From Actinomycetaceae bacterium (GTDB taxonomy: Bacteria; Actinomycetota; Actinomycetes; Actinomycetales; Actinomycetaceae), in contig JAUNVQ010000003.1 of assembly GCA_030540715.1 (NCBI GenBank), forward strand, positions 90,517-154,516: a stretch of 64,000 nucleotides of DNA, given 5' to 3'. The notes below the pieces were generated by a model that ran no database searches, was not told where the DNA came from, and saw only the letters and a program-made list of their open reading frames with translations. Position numbers and translations under genes: made by a program. How positions within the stretch are numbered: the first letter of the stretch is position 1; each line of letters opens with the position of its first letter. Shown piece by piece: positions 1 through 9,537 of this stretch.

Positions 1-154
1 GTGTGTCGGGGCACTTGTCTTTGTCGTCAGGTACTCCGTCTCCGTCTGAATCACCGGGTGTGATTGGGCAGCCGTCTTTGTCTACTGGTGTGTTCGGGGG
101 TGTGTCGGGGCACTTGTCTTTGTCGTCAGGTACTCCGTCTCCGTCTGAATCACC
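1..154 (-). repeat. 99-bp tandem repeat encoding a 33-residue thrombospondin type 3 unit
   Basis: Bases 1-55 are identical to bases 100-154, an offset of 99 bp or exactly 33 codons. The unit reads DSDGDGVPDDKDKCPDT followed by PPNTPVDKDGCPITPG. Identity at the DNA level points to recent duplication or recombinational homogenisation. The array continues past the window edge, so its copy number is unknown. Confidence 0.9.
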
Positions 155-3100
155 AGCATTGATAGTGAACTTCACATCAATAGTTGTTGCATTACCAGAA
201 TCATCGGTGCCAGTAATACGAACGATATAGTCACCCTTTTGTGTTGGTGTGCCAGTAATCTTGCATGTCTTCGGATCGATAGTCAGACCTGCAGGTAAAC
301 CTGTTGCAGAGCAAGTTACGCCACTGACCGAATCTTTTGCCGTCACCTGAACCTCTAAGGAGGTTCCCACTGTGCCAACCTGATCATCAAGTTTCACTGT
401 TGGAGGTGTCATATCTTTAACGGTCAAAGGTTCACTGTCAATAATGGTGCCATCTTCAATGAGGACAATCTTGTACTGGCCATCTTTTTGCTTGGCTGGT
501 ACAACGATATTGGCCTGGTGGGTAGTGGCATCAACTGTCACAGCATCAGTCACAGGCTTACCATCTTTATCGACTAGTTGAACGTGATATTTCTTGCCTG
601 GCTGAGGATCAACAACGGTTGCCTTAACGGTGTCACCAGGTTCAACAACTTGCTTGTCAGTAGCTAGCTGTGCTTTGCCCATGGTGCGTTCTTTGACAGT
701 CACTGTCACAATCTTGTCAGCTGTGTTACCTGCAGCATCTGCTGCCTTGATTGTCACCTTGAATGGTCCAACAGGAGCATCAGCAGGAACTGTACCTTCA
801 AGTTGACCTTTTGCTTTGTTCCATGTGAGCCATGTTGGTAGCCCCTCAAAGACTAAAGCGATTTCCTTATCAACATTGTCAGTGACAGTTACTGGAATGG
901 TGAGTGGCATGCCCTGGAACTGTGCAGCATCTGCTGCAGTAATAAGCGGGGCAAAGCCGTCTGTGACATTGAGGTCATCAGTATCAATGACCTTCGGGTT
1001 CATCGCATCGGTAACATCAATAAGCTGAACTACACCTTTGCCAACAGTTGCATTAGCTGGGACCTTAAATGTTGTTGGGCCAGTGCCCTTGATAGCAGTC
1101 TTTACGCCAGCCGCATCAACAAAAACGAGCTCATATTTGTGTTTATCAATGAGGTTCTTTGTTGTAATCTGGGGTGAATCTGCACCCTGCTTTGCAGCCT
1201 TTGGATCTGCCACACTTACTGTTGGACTGGTCAATACCTTGTAATGATGTTCATCGACAACATTACTGTTAGTGGTCACCAACTGAATGGTGTAGTCACC
1301 GGGAGTAAGCTGTGGAACGCTGAAGTTTGCATCGGCATTGAAAGTCATTTCATCAGCCGATGTATTCTTTCCAACAACATCCTTGGCAACAACAACTGCC
1401 TTACCGCCCTTCGCAGGGACCATCTGGACTGTATAAGGGGCGTGTCGTTCCTTATCATTGACCACTGGTTGATCGGCTTTTGCCACACCACGGTATGTTG
1501 CGAAGATGTCATCACCAACAAAGCCTTCGATAGCCTGTTTGGAAGTGGCTGGATCGTTACTCAGATATGCAGGGTTGGGGCCTGAATCGATAGTTGCTTT
1601 ATCTTCTTCGAACAGGTCATTGTCAGCAGCAGCTGATCGTCCTGCCTCATCAGCAAAGTATGCTCCACGTTCTTTAAGAACCGTAAAGACATCAGCATCA
1701 TGGATGTATCCTTCACGCACTCCGTCAGCCTTTGTCGTGACAAAATACATTGTGTAGTGACCGGGCTCAGCATCTGCGGGAACCTTAAACTCTGCGGAAG
1801 AAGAACCACTGTCAGTTGGGGAAACATCGGCAACTTTGATGCCGTGCTTGACAATGTTGTTGGCAAGGGAGAGTTTGTTCTCACCAGAGCCTTCCTTCAT
1901 CCAATACACTGCATAAGGTGACTGATCTTCAAAGGCATTGTGGGCATTGACCTGAACAGTTTGTTCGGGGTAGCCGTAATACATTGAATAATCAGCTGAG
2001 GGAGCCTTGGCCGCAAAGCCCATACCTACCGGTGCAATCCTGTGAGCTTTGATCGCGATTGTGTCAATAAAGGTGCGAGTAAAACCAGAATAGAATGGAC
2101 GGAAGTCTGTGGCATTACCAGCTTGTACAGAATCGCCGCCAGGGAACCACTTAACGATTGATTGTGAAGTGGCTGCGTTAAGACCACCGAGCATCCATTC
2201 TTTTTGCCATGGATCCTGGGTGCTCATGGCGTAGCGTCCACCCATACCATCTTCAGGTTCTGCGGTGATGAGCAATCGTGGATCTGTAAATGAATGATCG
2301 ACAGGTCGAACGTCATTGTAGTTATCAAAAATGATACACCACATACCACGGTCATCAGTTTTATCTACGTATGTTCGGTGTACACCCCTGATCTTTGAGC
2401 CCTCATCAATATTACCTGTTGAAGCAACAATCGGTACTCCGCGGACGGGTGTTTTACCAGAGCGGAAACGAATTTCGTCACGTGGGTTAAAGTAAGGGAA
2501 ATCGTTGTCCTGATAGGCTACACCACAGACGTAGGGTTTCTTTTCAAAATAGCTCTTGTAATTGGGGATGCCGTCACCATTGGTATCCAGGAAGCTGGTC
2601 TTATCGGCAGGATCGGTGCCCTGACGAATCTCGACATAGTCGGGAACCCCATCACCATCAGTATCTTTGAATTTTTCCTCAGGTTTGAAAAGACCCTTGT
2701 ACTTTGTGCCATCTTGTTTTTCTACAAAGTCGGGTACTTTATCACCGTCAGTATCTTTATAATCATTTGGATTCTTTGGATCTGTCTTTTCTTCTGCTTC
2801 AACAGAGTCAGGTACCCCATCACCATCAGAATCGAGAGCAGTTGGTGTCAAGTTCTTGGTACCAATATTGGCATGTTTCAAAGGATATGCACCAAGTGCT
2901 AGTGAGTATGTTTCAGCCCAAAGGCTGTTTGTGGGGCTGGGCAAAGCATCTTTAACACCCTGTAGTTCCTCGGAGGTAAAGCCTGATTGAATCCACTTGT
3001 CTTTTGGCAAGTGGCGAGGTTTATCGCCAGAGGTGGTGTGTCCATCGCGAGGTACTGGTGGTTTGAACGAGAAGTTCAGCCCGTCGATGTATCCGCCTGC

Positions 3101-3787
3101 GGTGTTGGTTCCCTTGAAATAGTATTCGCCGTCACCGACACCCAGACCAGGAAGACCTTGTCCACCAGTGATGGTAGCTTGGGCTAGCCATTGAAGAGTG
3201 TTAGTGCGGACCTCGGTCATGCGTCCAGCACCGTTCCAGAAGAATGGTTCTAAAGACTTTTGATTCCAATCGCCGGTGGGTTCTGCCCAGACTTTTACAT
3301 GATCGCCAAGGCTGATTTTGGGCTTGAGCTCTTTGCCTTGAGGGCGCAAGCCAACGCTGCGGAAGTCAAGGCAGTATTCACCTTTGGAATCTGTCTTCAC
3401 GGTCAGCGGTTGAGGATTTTCACCAATAGGAGCTGGATATACAGTTCCATTTTTCTTGATCAAAAGACCTTTAATGGTGACGCCAGCCAGGGGAACATCA
3501 CCATTTCGAGGGTTGTAATAGCCACCTGTGCTGTTATTACCGGAACCTTCACCTAATCCAGCAATGGCTGAGGTATTACCACTGCCTTTTTCGATAAAGG
3601 CGATACCACAGATTGCGCCCTCTTTAATAGATATGTGCCCAGGTCGCATCTGCTTTGGAGCATCTGCAAAGGCACCGATACTCAGTGCCACAAGCCCGGT
3701 CAGTGCCAACGATCCTGCAGCAAGTATTGCCGCAGTGCTGTTGAGCCACTGGCGCACTTTGTTGTTGATTGATTTAGTTTGTGTCAT
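1..3787 (-). CDS. Large secreted surface protein with Ig-like domains and thrombospondin type 3 repeats (partial, C-terminus outside window)
   Basis: The minus frame is open from an ATG at 3787 to the window edge, about 1262 codons; in-frame checks near 2080, 1030 and 7 agree. Residues 1-41 form a Sec signal peptide (NNK-VRQ, a hydrophobic core, cleavage after AFA). Residues about 310-420 hold calcium-loop repeats of the type DSDGDGVPD and DTDGDGVPDYVE. Two putative Ig/cadherin-like modules lie near 940-1030 (LPTWLTWNKAKGQLEGTVP) and 1126-1207 (GLPAGLTIDPKTCKITGTP). From about 1211 a thrombospondin type 3 array begins (DSDGDGVPDDKDKCPDT). Such proteins are extracellular and often wall-anchored; the sorting signal would lie outside the window. 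It follows the two-component system on the same strand after a 450-base gap. Its ligand and role are unknown. Homologous surface proteins vary widely in length, so completeness cannot be judged. Confidence 0.85.
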   Translation of the reverse strand, partial: MTQTKSINNKVRQWLNSTAAILAAGSLALTGLVALSIGAFADAPKQMRPGHISIKEGAICGIAFIEKGSGNTSAIAGLGEGSGNNSTGGYYNPRNGDVPLAGVTIKGLLIKKNGTVYPAPIGENPQPLTVKTDSKGEYCLDFRSVGLRPQGKELKPKISLGDHVKVWAEPTGDWNQKSLEPFFWNGAGRMTEVRTNTLQWLAQATITGGQGLPGLGVGDGEYYFKGTNTAGGYIDGLNFSFKPPVPRDGHTTSGDKPRHLPKDKWIQSGFTSEELQGVKDALPSPTNSLWAETYSLALGAYPLKHANIGTKNLTPTALDSDGDGVPDSVEAEEKTDPKNPNDYKDTDGDKVPDFVEKQDGTKYKGLFKPEEKFKDTDGDGVPDYVEIRQGTDPADKTSFLDTNGDGIPNYKSYFEKKPYVCGVAYQDNDFPYFNPRDEIRFRSGKTPVRGVPIVASTGNIDEGSKIRGVHRTYVDKTDDRGMWCIIFDNYNDVRPVDHSFTDPRLLITAEPEDGMGGRYAMSTQDPWQKEWMLGGLNAATSQSIVKWFPGGDSVQAGNATDFRPFYSGFTRTFIDTIAIKAHRIAPVGMGFAAKAPSADYSMYYGYPEQTVQVNAHNAFEDQSPYAVYWMKEGSGENKLSLANNIVKHGIKVADVSPTDSGSSSAEFKVPADAEPGHYTMYFVTTKADGVREGYIHDADVFTVLKERGAYFADEAGRSAAADNDLFEEDKATIDSGPNPAYLSNDPATSKQAIEGFVGDDIFATYRGVAKADQPVVNDKERHAPYTVQMVPAKGGKAVVVAKDVVGKNTSADEMTFNADANFSVPQLTPGDYTIQLVTTNSNVVDEHHYKVLTSPTVSVADPKAAKQGADSPQITTKNLIDKHKYELVFVDAAGVKTAIKGTGPTTFKVPANATVGKGVVQLIDVTDAMNPKVIDTDDLNVTDGFAPLITAADAAQFQGMPLTIPVTVTDNVDKEIALVFEGLPTWLTWNKAKGQLEGTVPADAPVGPFKVTIKAADAAGNTADKIVTVTVKERTMGKAQLATDKQVVEPGDTVKATVVDPQPGKKYHVQLVDKDGKPVTDAVTVDATTHQANIVVPAKQKDGQYKIVLIEDGTIIDSEPLTVKDMTPPTVKLDDQVGTVGTSLEVQVTAKDSVSGVTCSATGLPAGLTIDPKTCKITGTPTQKGDYIVRITGTDDSGNATTIDVKFTINAGDSDGDGVPDDKDKCPDTPPNTPVDKDGCPITPGDSDGDGVPDDKDKCPDT

Positions 3788-4237
3788 AGTGTCTGTCGCT
3801 TTCTAATGGGGTTGGAAAACGCGCAGAATACACCTAGCTGCACGTTCCCTCTTGACATTCCCTTGCCAACAGACAATCGCGAATATGTTTCCTTGCGTTC
3901 TCCCACAAAAACAAGACACATTCATCATATAGCCCTTGCGCGATGTCTGACCACAAAATAATGATGAAGGATAAGGATAAGATGGCTTCTATAAAGTAAA
4001 GTTGTGTCAAGACTAGATAAAGTGTCTTGCCGTGAAAAGAGAAAAATGTGTTGAAGTCTTTTCATCTACATTTCATGTACTTTTAGGATGCGCATGTCGC
4101 CATCCTCATTATTGACCATGGAGAATATTAGAAAAAATACATCTTTATATTAGGTATTATGAAGAAGAAATATAGCTGTTATGTAAATGTTATGTTGATC
4201 ACTTTCAGTGTTATCGGTAGTCGTGACCTCACTTCTG
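3788..4237. other. Intergenic region upstream of the surface-protein gene
   Basis: About 450 AT-rich bases lie between the response regulator stop and the surface-protein ATG. No ORF here has a ribosome binding site or recognisable product. A short hairpin (AGGATG at 4085-4090 with CATCCT at 4101-4106) lacks a U-tract, so it is not a convincing terminator. The region presumably holds the surface-protein promoter, but I could not find a confident -35/-10 pair. Confidence 0.4.
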
Positions 4238-4927
4238 CTAGGTACCAGTAGCCGTCAAGTATTCAAGTACTGCACGTACACGACGATTTTCTTCATCGGG
4301 CATCATTCCCAGTTTCATAAAAATATTGGCAACATGCTTTGAGATAGATGCAGCTGAAAGTATCAGTTCTTCCGCAATCTGAGTATTTGAGCGACCACGA
4401 GCCATCAGTTCTAATACCTCACGTTCACGGGGAGTTAACGAATCAAGAGACGAACTCTTTTGCTGCATAAGAGCCGAGGCTACCTGCGGATCGACAACAA
4501 TACCGCCAGTGCTGACCATCTGTAGTGAACGCAAAAAATCTACAACGCGCGAAATCCGATCCTTTAATAGGTAACCGATACCTCCAATGTCGCGTGAGGG
4601 AGCAGGAATCCCTTGGGGGCTTTCTGCAAAGAGTGTACGCGCATAGGCCGGAGCGACATATTGGCTAAGAATCATAATTGCAAGTGAAGGATATTTTTGG
4701 CGGATTTTTACAGCGGCTTTTAAACCGTCATCACGCATATTGGGAGGCATACGAACATCGGTGATAAGGACATCGGGCATATTATTAGCAGAACTCAGCC
4801 TATCAATAATGTGTGGAAGGTCGCGTGCATTATCCGTTTGTGCGATGACCTTATGGTGTGCACGTTCAAGAAGGCCTGCAAGACCTTCACGCAAAAGTAC
4901 GGCATCATCGGCAAGGACAAGTTTCAT
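4238..4927 (-). CDS. NarL/LuxR-family response regulator
   Basis: A 229-residue two-domain regulator. The receiver has acidic D7-D8, phospho-acceptor D57 in LITDVRMPP, S88 at the switch position and K122 in GYLLKDR. A short insert around residues 102-115 (AESPQGIPAPSRDIGG) precedes the K loop. The LuxR-type HTH runs from about 163 (LTPREREVLELMARGRSN) through AEELILSAASISKHVANIFMK. The ATG overlaps the kinase stop as ATGA (4924-4927), so the two are translationally coupled. The pair is divergent from two FtsX-type ABC transporters and upstream of the surface protein, which makes both plausible targets; that is inference. The signal is unknown. Confidence 0.92.
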   Translation of the reverse strand: MKLVLADDAVLLREGLAGLLERAHHKVIAQTDNARDLPHIIDRLSSANNMPDVLITDVRMPPNMRDDGLKAAVKIRQKYPSLAIMILSQYVAPAYARTLFAESPQGIPAPSRDIGGIGYLLKDRISRVVDFLRSLQMVSTGGIVVDPQVASALMQQKSSSLDSLTPREREVLELMARGRSNTQIAEELILSAASISKHVANIFMKLGMMPDEENRRVRAVLEYLTATGT

Positions 4928-6396
4928 TGATTCTCCAAAATGGTCGTAGGGTAATGATCTTTATTGACATGTGGTGCGGTGGCACCTGCTTCCGCAAGGT
5001 TTAGTTCTGCGTGTGGATGGGGGGCGAAATGATGAAAGGTGTCGGGCGAATTACTGTCGGATAGCGAAGAGTTATCTATGGAGAGAGCTGATTCTCCAGT
5101 AATAAGTAGCAGGGGGAGTCGTCCTCTAATTTCTGTTGGTCCACCCGGTGGTGAATTGACGCTCAGCTCCCCACCAAAGGCTTCCAATCGAGCCGACAAT
5201 CCCGACAGTCCGTGTCCCGGGTGAATCTGTGCACCACCGGGACCATCGTCAATGATGGACACGACAAGGTCTTGGCTTGCGGCCAAAAGGACGGTGGCAT
5301 GGGAATCGGGGGCATATTTTGCGATATTAGTCAGTGCCTCACATACCAAAAAATACGCAGCCGTTGCAACGCCAGCTGGAATGTGAGGAAGGGGATGAGG
5401 GATCACCAGGCGAGTATCCACGGGTGAATCGCTGACAACTTCGGCGACAGCCTCTGCAAGACCCCGATCCGAAAGCACCTGGGGGTGAACGCCGTTAACG
5501 GTGCACCGAAGGGCAGCAAGTGCTTCATCATTGGCGTGTTGAGCCTGTTCAAGAAGCTGTTTGACATCGTTCAAGGAGCCGTATTCCACCAGCATCAACG
5601 CTTCGCCAATCTTCATATTGGAGGCAACAAGGAACTGTTGGGCACCATCGTGTAAATCACGCTCGATCCGTTGACGTTCAATTTCAAAGGCTTCAACAAT
5701 GCGTCTGCCAAGGGTGCGTTTTGCGTGGATTTCTTCGGCTGGAAAAGGAAGGGGAGCAAGGTGATAAAGCGGGCGAGCTGTGACAAGAAGCAGTGTTGTT
5801 ACAGCGCAAGCATAGAGACATCCGCATAGAAGGACACTTACGGTGAGCAGTAGGGATGTTGGAGCGTCGTGAATAATGTCAAGACCGAATATGGTGCACA
5901 TCCATGCTGGCGCTACAACCGTGATGAACGCGGTAATAGCGGTAGAAAAAACCAGCAAAAGCGAGGTGGTTATCCAGTGCTTGAGAAGTCGCAATGATTG
6001 AGAGTTACTGTCAGAAAGAAGCCAGACACTGTCTGGGGGTGAAAAAGTGGGTGAAAAACCGACTTTTCGTGACAATGACATCACCGAAGAGGGCGTTTGG
6101 CCAGCTAATCCCGTTGCAGAAAGGTACGTTGTTGCCAATTGGTAGTTTATGTGTGCACCAAGGTAAGCCACCCAAGGAAGCAGAGGCAGACACAAAAGGC
6201 CGCAAATAAAAGAGGCAAACCAGTTTATCCAGGTCATGACGCCGCAACCGATACAGAGCAGAATACGCACCGCAAAGAGTGGTCTGGTGGTGCGCGGGTA
6301 TAACGTGGATTGTGAAGCCATAGCTCTATTGTATGAAAAGAAAAAGGGGTTGACACTATAGCTGGATCCACTGTGATGTAGAGTCAGCTCTACCAT
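4924..6396 (-). CDS. Membrane sensor histidine kinase, HisKA_3 (NarX/DegS) type
   Basis: Up to 490 residues. The N-terminal half has four hydrophobic segments (about 40-60, 62-82, 143-172 and 180-207) with no obvious extracellular domain, typical of intramembrane-sensing kinases. The HisKA_3 dimerisation helix carries the phospho-acceptor H249 in ERDLHDGAQQ. The HATPase domain shows an N-box (EALTNIAKYAPDS, about 353-365), DDGPGG (383-388) and GHGLSGL (394-400). A tail of about 60 residues follows. The start is uncertain: neither the ATG at 6396 nor the internal ATG at 6321 (MASQSTLYPR) has a strong Shine-Dalgarno, and the shorter form begins nearer the first membrane helix. The gene is coupled to the downstream regulator by ATGA. 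The ligand is unknown; the transporter neighbours suggest envelope stress or peptide sensing. Confidence 0.9.
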   Translation of the reverse strand: MVELTLHHSGSSYSVNPFFFSYNRAMASQSTLYPRTTRPLFAVRILLCIGCGVMTWINWFASFICGLLCLPLLPWVAYLGAHINYQLATTYLSATGLAGQTPSSVMSLSRKVGFSPTFSPPDSVWLLSDSNSQSLRLLKHWITTSLLLVFSTAITAFITVVAPAWMCTIFGLDIIHDAPTSLLLTVSVLLCGCLYACAVTTLLLVTARPLYHLAPLPFPAEEIHAKRTLGRRIVEAFEIERQRIERDLHDGAQQFLVASNMKIGEALMLVEYGSLNDVKQLLEQAQHANDEALAALRCTVNGVHPQVLSDRGLAEAVAEVVSDSPVDTRLVIPHPLPHIPAGVATAAYFLVCEALTNIAKYAPDSHATVLLAASQDLVVSIIDDGPGGAQIHPGHGLSGLSARLEAFGGELSVNSPPGGPTEIRGRLPLLLITGESALSIDNSSLSDSNSPDTFHHFAPHPHAELNLAEAGATAPHVNKDHYPTTILENQ

Positions 6397-6451
6397 AAAA
6401 ACGGCAACTGGCTAGCTGGGAAGATAATGCGCTGAAGGTAACAATGAATGT

Positions 6452-7177
6452 ATGAACAATATACTGTTACAAACACGCATGATCACAAAAGCCTATCCAA
6501 CGGTGACAGCACTGGCTGGGGTCAGTGTTTCAATACCGCAGGGCCAACATGTTGCCATCATGGGGCCTTCTGCATCAGGAAAATCTACCCTGCTCAATTG
6601 TATGGCGGGAATCCTTACCCCCAATAGTGGTGATGTTATCTTTGACGGCAAAGTTATCTCGGCGCTTTCCGATAAACAAAGAACATTGCTGCGGCGTCAA
6701 AGCTTTGGATTTGTTTTTCAAGACGGACAGTTAGTTCCGGAACTACCTTCACGCGAAAATGTGGCATTACCTTTGCTTATGGAAGGAAAAAGTCGTTCGC
6801 AAGCGCTTAATATGGCAGATGGCTGGCTTGTGCGACTTGGGCTTCACGAGGCTTTACACAGGCGCCCCGGGGAGCTTTCAGGTGGACAGGTGCAACGCGT
6901 TGCTGTTGCTCGAGCACTTATTCACCAACCCGATGTTATCTTTGCCGATGAACCAACTGGTGCATTGGACCAAACAACTGGCCATGAACTGATGTCGATT
7001 CTTACGGCAACAGCGCGTCAAACTGGAGCGACACTTTTGCTCGTTACCCACGATATTACTGTGGCAAAATGGTGTGAACGCCTTATTGAAATCCGTGATG
7101 GCTTACTCCATTCCGATCGAATGCTTGCTCACGATACCGACCCGGGGATGGCACGTAGTGAAGGGCAATCACGATGA
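6452..7177 (+). CDS. ABC transporter ATP-binding protein (MacB/LolD-like)
   Basis: A 241-residue nucleotide-binding subunit of the family that powers FtsX-type permeases. It has Walker A (GPSASGKST, about 38-46), a Q-loop (FVFQDGQL), signature LSGGQVQRVAVARAL, Walker B (VIFADEPTGALD) and the H-loop (LLVTHD). The start has an upstream GAAGGT. An ATG a few bases earlier is in another frame and stops at once. It overlaps the permease gene by ATGA (7174-7177), so the two form one transporter. It is transcribed divergently from the two-component system, an arrangement common for antimicrobial-peptide or lipid-handling exporters. Substrate unknown. Confidence 0.92.
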   Translation: MNNILLQTRMITKAYPTVTALAGVSVSIPQGQHVAIMGPSASGKSTLLNCMAGILTPNSGDVIFDGKVISALSDKQRTLLRRQSFGFVFQDGQLVPELPSRENVALPLLMEGKSRSQALNMADGWLVRLGLHEALHRRPGELSGGQVQRVAVARALIHQPDVIFADEPTGALDQTTGHELMSILTATARQTGATLLLVTHDITVAKWCERLIEIRDGLLHSDRMLAHDTDPGMARSEGQSR

Positions 7178-8625
7178 ACGCATTGAGGTTTTCATTTCGT
7201 TTAGCATGTGCGCGTTTCCATCGCAGTAAAGGGGTTATCTCGCTTGACGTATTTTCTGTCACAAGCTATGCGGTATCAACATGGATTTTAACCACAATTG
7301 TCAGCGGAACACTTATGTTTGTTTATCGCGTCAACAATCCACCTGAACAGCTGGCAAAATTAGTGGCTGAGCCAACTGCGCCAACGCAGGCTGTCCACGA
7401 TGCGCTCACATCGTTTACCTCGATATATGTTATTTTGGCAGCATTTGCATGTGCACTGGTGGTTGCCCCGATTTTTTCGCTAGCAGCCGGTGCTGCTCGC
7501 GTTGGTGCGCAATCAAAACAGCAGCGTTTTTCAGCGCTTCGCCTTGTTGGAATGACATCGCGAGAAGTCACCTCTATTGCGCTTGTTGAGTCCCTTATTC
7601 AAGCCTGTATTGGCATCTTTATTGGACTTGTTATCTACGGTATATCGATCCCTGTGTGGTCAACGATGAGTTTCCAGACGATGCGCATTCGACCACATGA
7701 AATGGCTTTGAACTGGCAAAGTTATCTGGCGGTGGGTGCAACGATCATTATCATCAGTATTTTGGCAACGCTGACGGGGCTATCGCGCGTTAAAATTTCG
7801 CCACTGGGGGTAAGCCGACGTGCCACTCCACCCGCAGTGCGGGTAACCCGACTAATTGTATTTATTGCGGCAGTGATTGCATTCCCTCTTCTTGCCCGCT
7901 TTGTGCTAGGGCTTCCCCACGAGACTTTTGCAGCAGTGATGTTTGTCGGCGTTGTCCTAGCGGTACTCATTGGAGTATTTCTTCTGTTCTACTACTACGT
8001 GGGCGCGTGGATGGTTCAGCAGGTGGGGAGGATGAGTGCACAAACCAGATCGGTGCCACGCCTGCTTGCGGCAAGGCGCATTGTTGATGACCCAAAAACA
8101 ACGTGGCGCACACAGGCCGCCTTGGGTATTATCGTTGTCATTATTGTGCTTACTCTGCTATCGGGTGTTTTTGATGCAGCAGCTCCTGAATCCAGTAGTC
8201 AGTCAATTCGCACACTAAATGCCCTGTGGAGACATGACATTTTACAGGGTGAGGCAATCACTATTGCCATTGCTCTTATTCTGCTGGCATTTTCAACACT
8301 GTCATCCCAGGCATCATCACTTTTTGATAATGAAACACAGACACGCTGCCTGGCGATTATGGGAATCGAAAGAAGCACCATGACAAAGACGCGGCTCTAC
8401 CAGCTAGTTATTCCGCTGGTATTTACTATCGTTTTAGGGCTGATCAGTGCATCTGTCGTTAGCTTACCTTTCTTAAGTATTGGCCTTCGACCAGCCTTAA
8501 CAGCGCAGGTGTGGGTCATGATTGGAGTTGCCGCAGTAGGAATTGCACTTTGCATCAGTGCCGTATTTTTGCTGATTCCACTAGAAAAAACACTATATAG
8601 CGAACACAGTCGAAAAAATGATTAA
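7174..8625 (+). CDS. FtsX-type ABC transporter permease
   Basis: A 483-residue polytopic membrane protein that partners the upstream ATPase. The first hydrophobic segment is near 30-52. A typical FtsX core follows near 85-175, with the coupling-helix signature RFSALRLVGMTSREV and the following VESLIQACIGIFIGL. A second FtsX-like half lies near 350-475 (RCLAIMGIERSTMTK, then helices). It lacks a large extracellular MacB domain, so it resembles simpler duplicated-core permeases rather than MacB. Translational coupling (ATGA) ties it to the preceding gene. Function is probably export or mechanotransmission at the membrane; substrate unknown. Confidence 0.88.
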   Translation: MNALRFSFRLACARFHRSKGVISLDVFSVTSYAVSTWILTTIVSGTLMFVYRVNNPPEQLAKLVAEPTAPTQAVHDALTSFTSIYVILAAFACALVVAPIFSLAAGAARVGAQSKQQRFSALRLVGMTSREVTSIALVESLIQACIGIFIGLVIYGISIPVWSTMSFQTMRIRPHEMALNWQSYLAVGATIIIISILATLTGLSRVKISPLGVSRRATPPAVRVTRLIVFIAAVIAFPLLARFVLGLPHETFAAVMFVGVVLAVLIGVFLLFYYYVGAWMVQQVGRMSAQTRSVPRLLAARRIVDDPKTTWRTQAALGIIVVIIVLTLLSGVFDAAAPESSSQSIRTLNALWRHDILQGEAITIAIALILLAFSTLSSQASSLFDNETQTRCLAIMGIERSTMTKTRLYQLVIPLVFTIVLGLISASVVSLPFLSIGLRPALTAQVWVMIGVAAVGIALCISAVFLLIPLEKTLYSEHSRKND

Positions 8626-8688
8626 CCAACAATAAGCAGTAGGTCGCAGCGTCGCCCTCTGAAAAAGAAAATATAGGAGTGAAAAATA

Positions 8689-9528
8689 ATGACTACCCAA
8701 CCCATTTTACAAGCGCGTGACCTTGTGAAAACCTACGGCAGCGGTAACAGCGCCGTGACGGCTTTAAACCATGTGTCTATTGATATATATCCAGGAGAGT
8801 TTACCTCGATTATCGGGCCCTCTGGCTGCGGAAAATCCACTTTGCTGCACTGCCTGGCCGGCCTTGACGGTGTTGACCACGGTGAGATTCGCCTAGAGGA
8901 CCAGCAAATAACGGGACGAAAAGACAAGGAACTCACTCAGATCCGACGCGACAAAATCGGATTTATTTTTCAGTCATTCAATCTGGTATCCACATTGAGC
9001 GCACAAAAAAATATTGAACTCCCCATGAAACTTGCCAAACGCCGTATTGATAGCGACATGCTGAAAATGTACGCAAAAATGTTGGGTTTGGAAGAAAGAC
9101 TTCACCACAAACCCTACGAACTATCGGGTGGTCAGCAACAACGTGTCGCCATTGCGCGTGCTTTAGTGAGTCAGCCAGCCATTATTGTGGCTGATGAGCC
9201 AACAGGGAACCTTGACTCAGCAGCGACACACGATGTATTACAGCTATTGCGTCGAACCGTGAGCGATCAGCATCAAACCGTACTGATGGTCACTCATGAC
9301 CGCCAGGCCGCCGCATTAACAGACAGGGTTATCACAATGCGTGATGGACAGATTGTTGGTGATGCCCGGCGCAGCGACATCAATCACGGTACAAGGCCGC
9401 ATAGCCAGCCAACAGGTTCTCCCGATAATGGGGCACGTCGTGGCGTGCCACTCCACGGTATGCCAAAGAGCCCACTTCAGTCACAGGCGAAGACCAGCCC
9501 CGGTGTACAGCCCGGACTGAAACGATAG
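8689..9528 (+). CDS. ABC transporter ATP-binding protein (MacB/LolD-like) with extended C-terminus
   Basis: 279 residues. It has Walker A (GPSGCGKST, about 42-50), a Q-loop (FIFQSFNLV), signature LSGGQQQRVAIARAL, Walker B (IIVADEPTGNLD) and the H-loop (LMVTHDRQAA). About 50 residues of basic, Gly/Pro/Ser-rich tail follow the usual end of the domain (after RDGQIVGDARR). The start is set by AGGAGTG before ATG 8689. It lies nine bases upstream of the 907-residue permease, so the two form one transporter. It is a second copy of the ABC/FtsX arrangement directly behind the first, probably in the same transcription unit. Confidence 0.92.
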   Translation: MTTQPILQARDLVKTYGSGNSAVTALNHVSIDIYPGEFTSIIGPSGCGKSTLLHCLAGLDGVDHGEIRLEDQQITGRKDKELTQIRRDKIGFIFQSFNLVSTLSAQKNIELPMKLAKRRIDSDMLKMYAKMLGLEERLHHKPYELSGGQQQRVAIARALVSQPAIIVADEPTGNLDSAATHDVLQLLRRTVSDQHQTVLMVTHDRQAAALTDRVITMRDGQIVGDARRSDINHGTRPHSQPTGSPDNGARRGVPLHGMPKSPLQSQAKTSPGVQPGLKR

Positions 9529-9537
9529 GGGATAACC

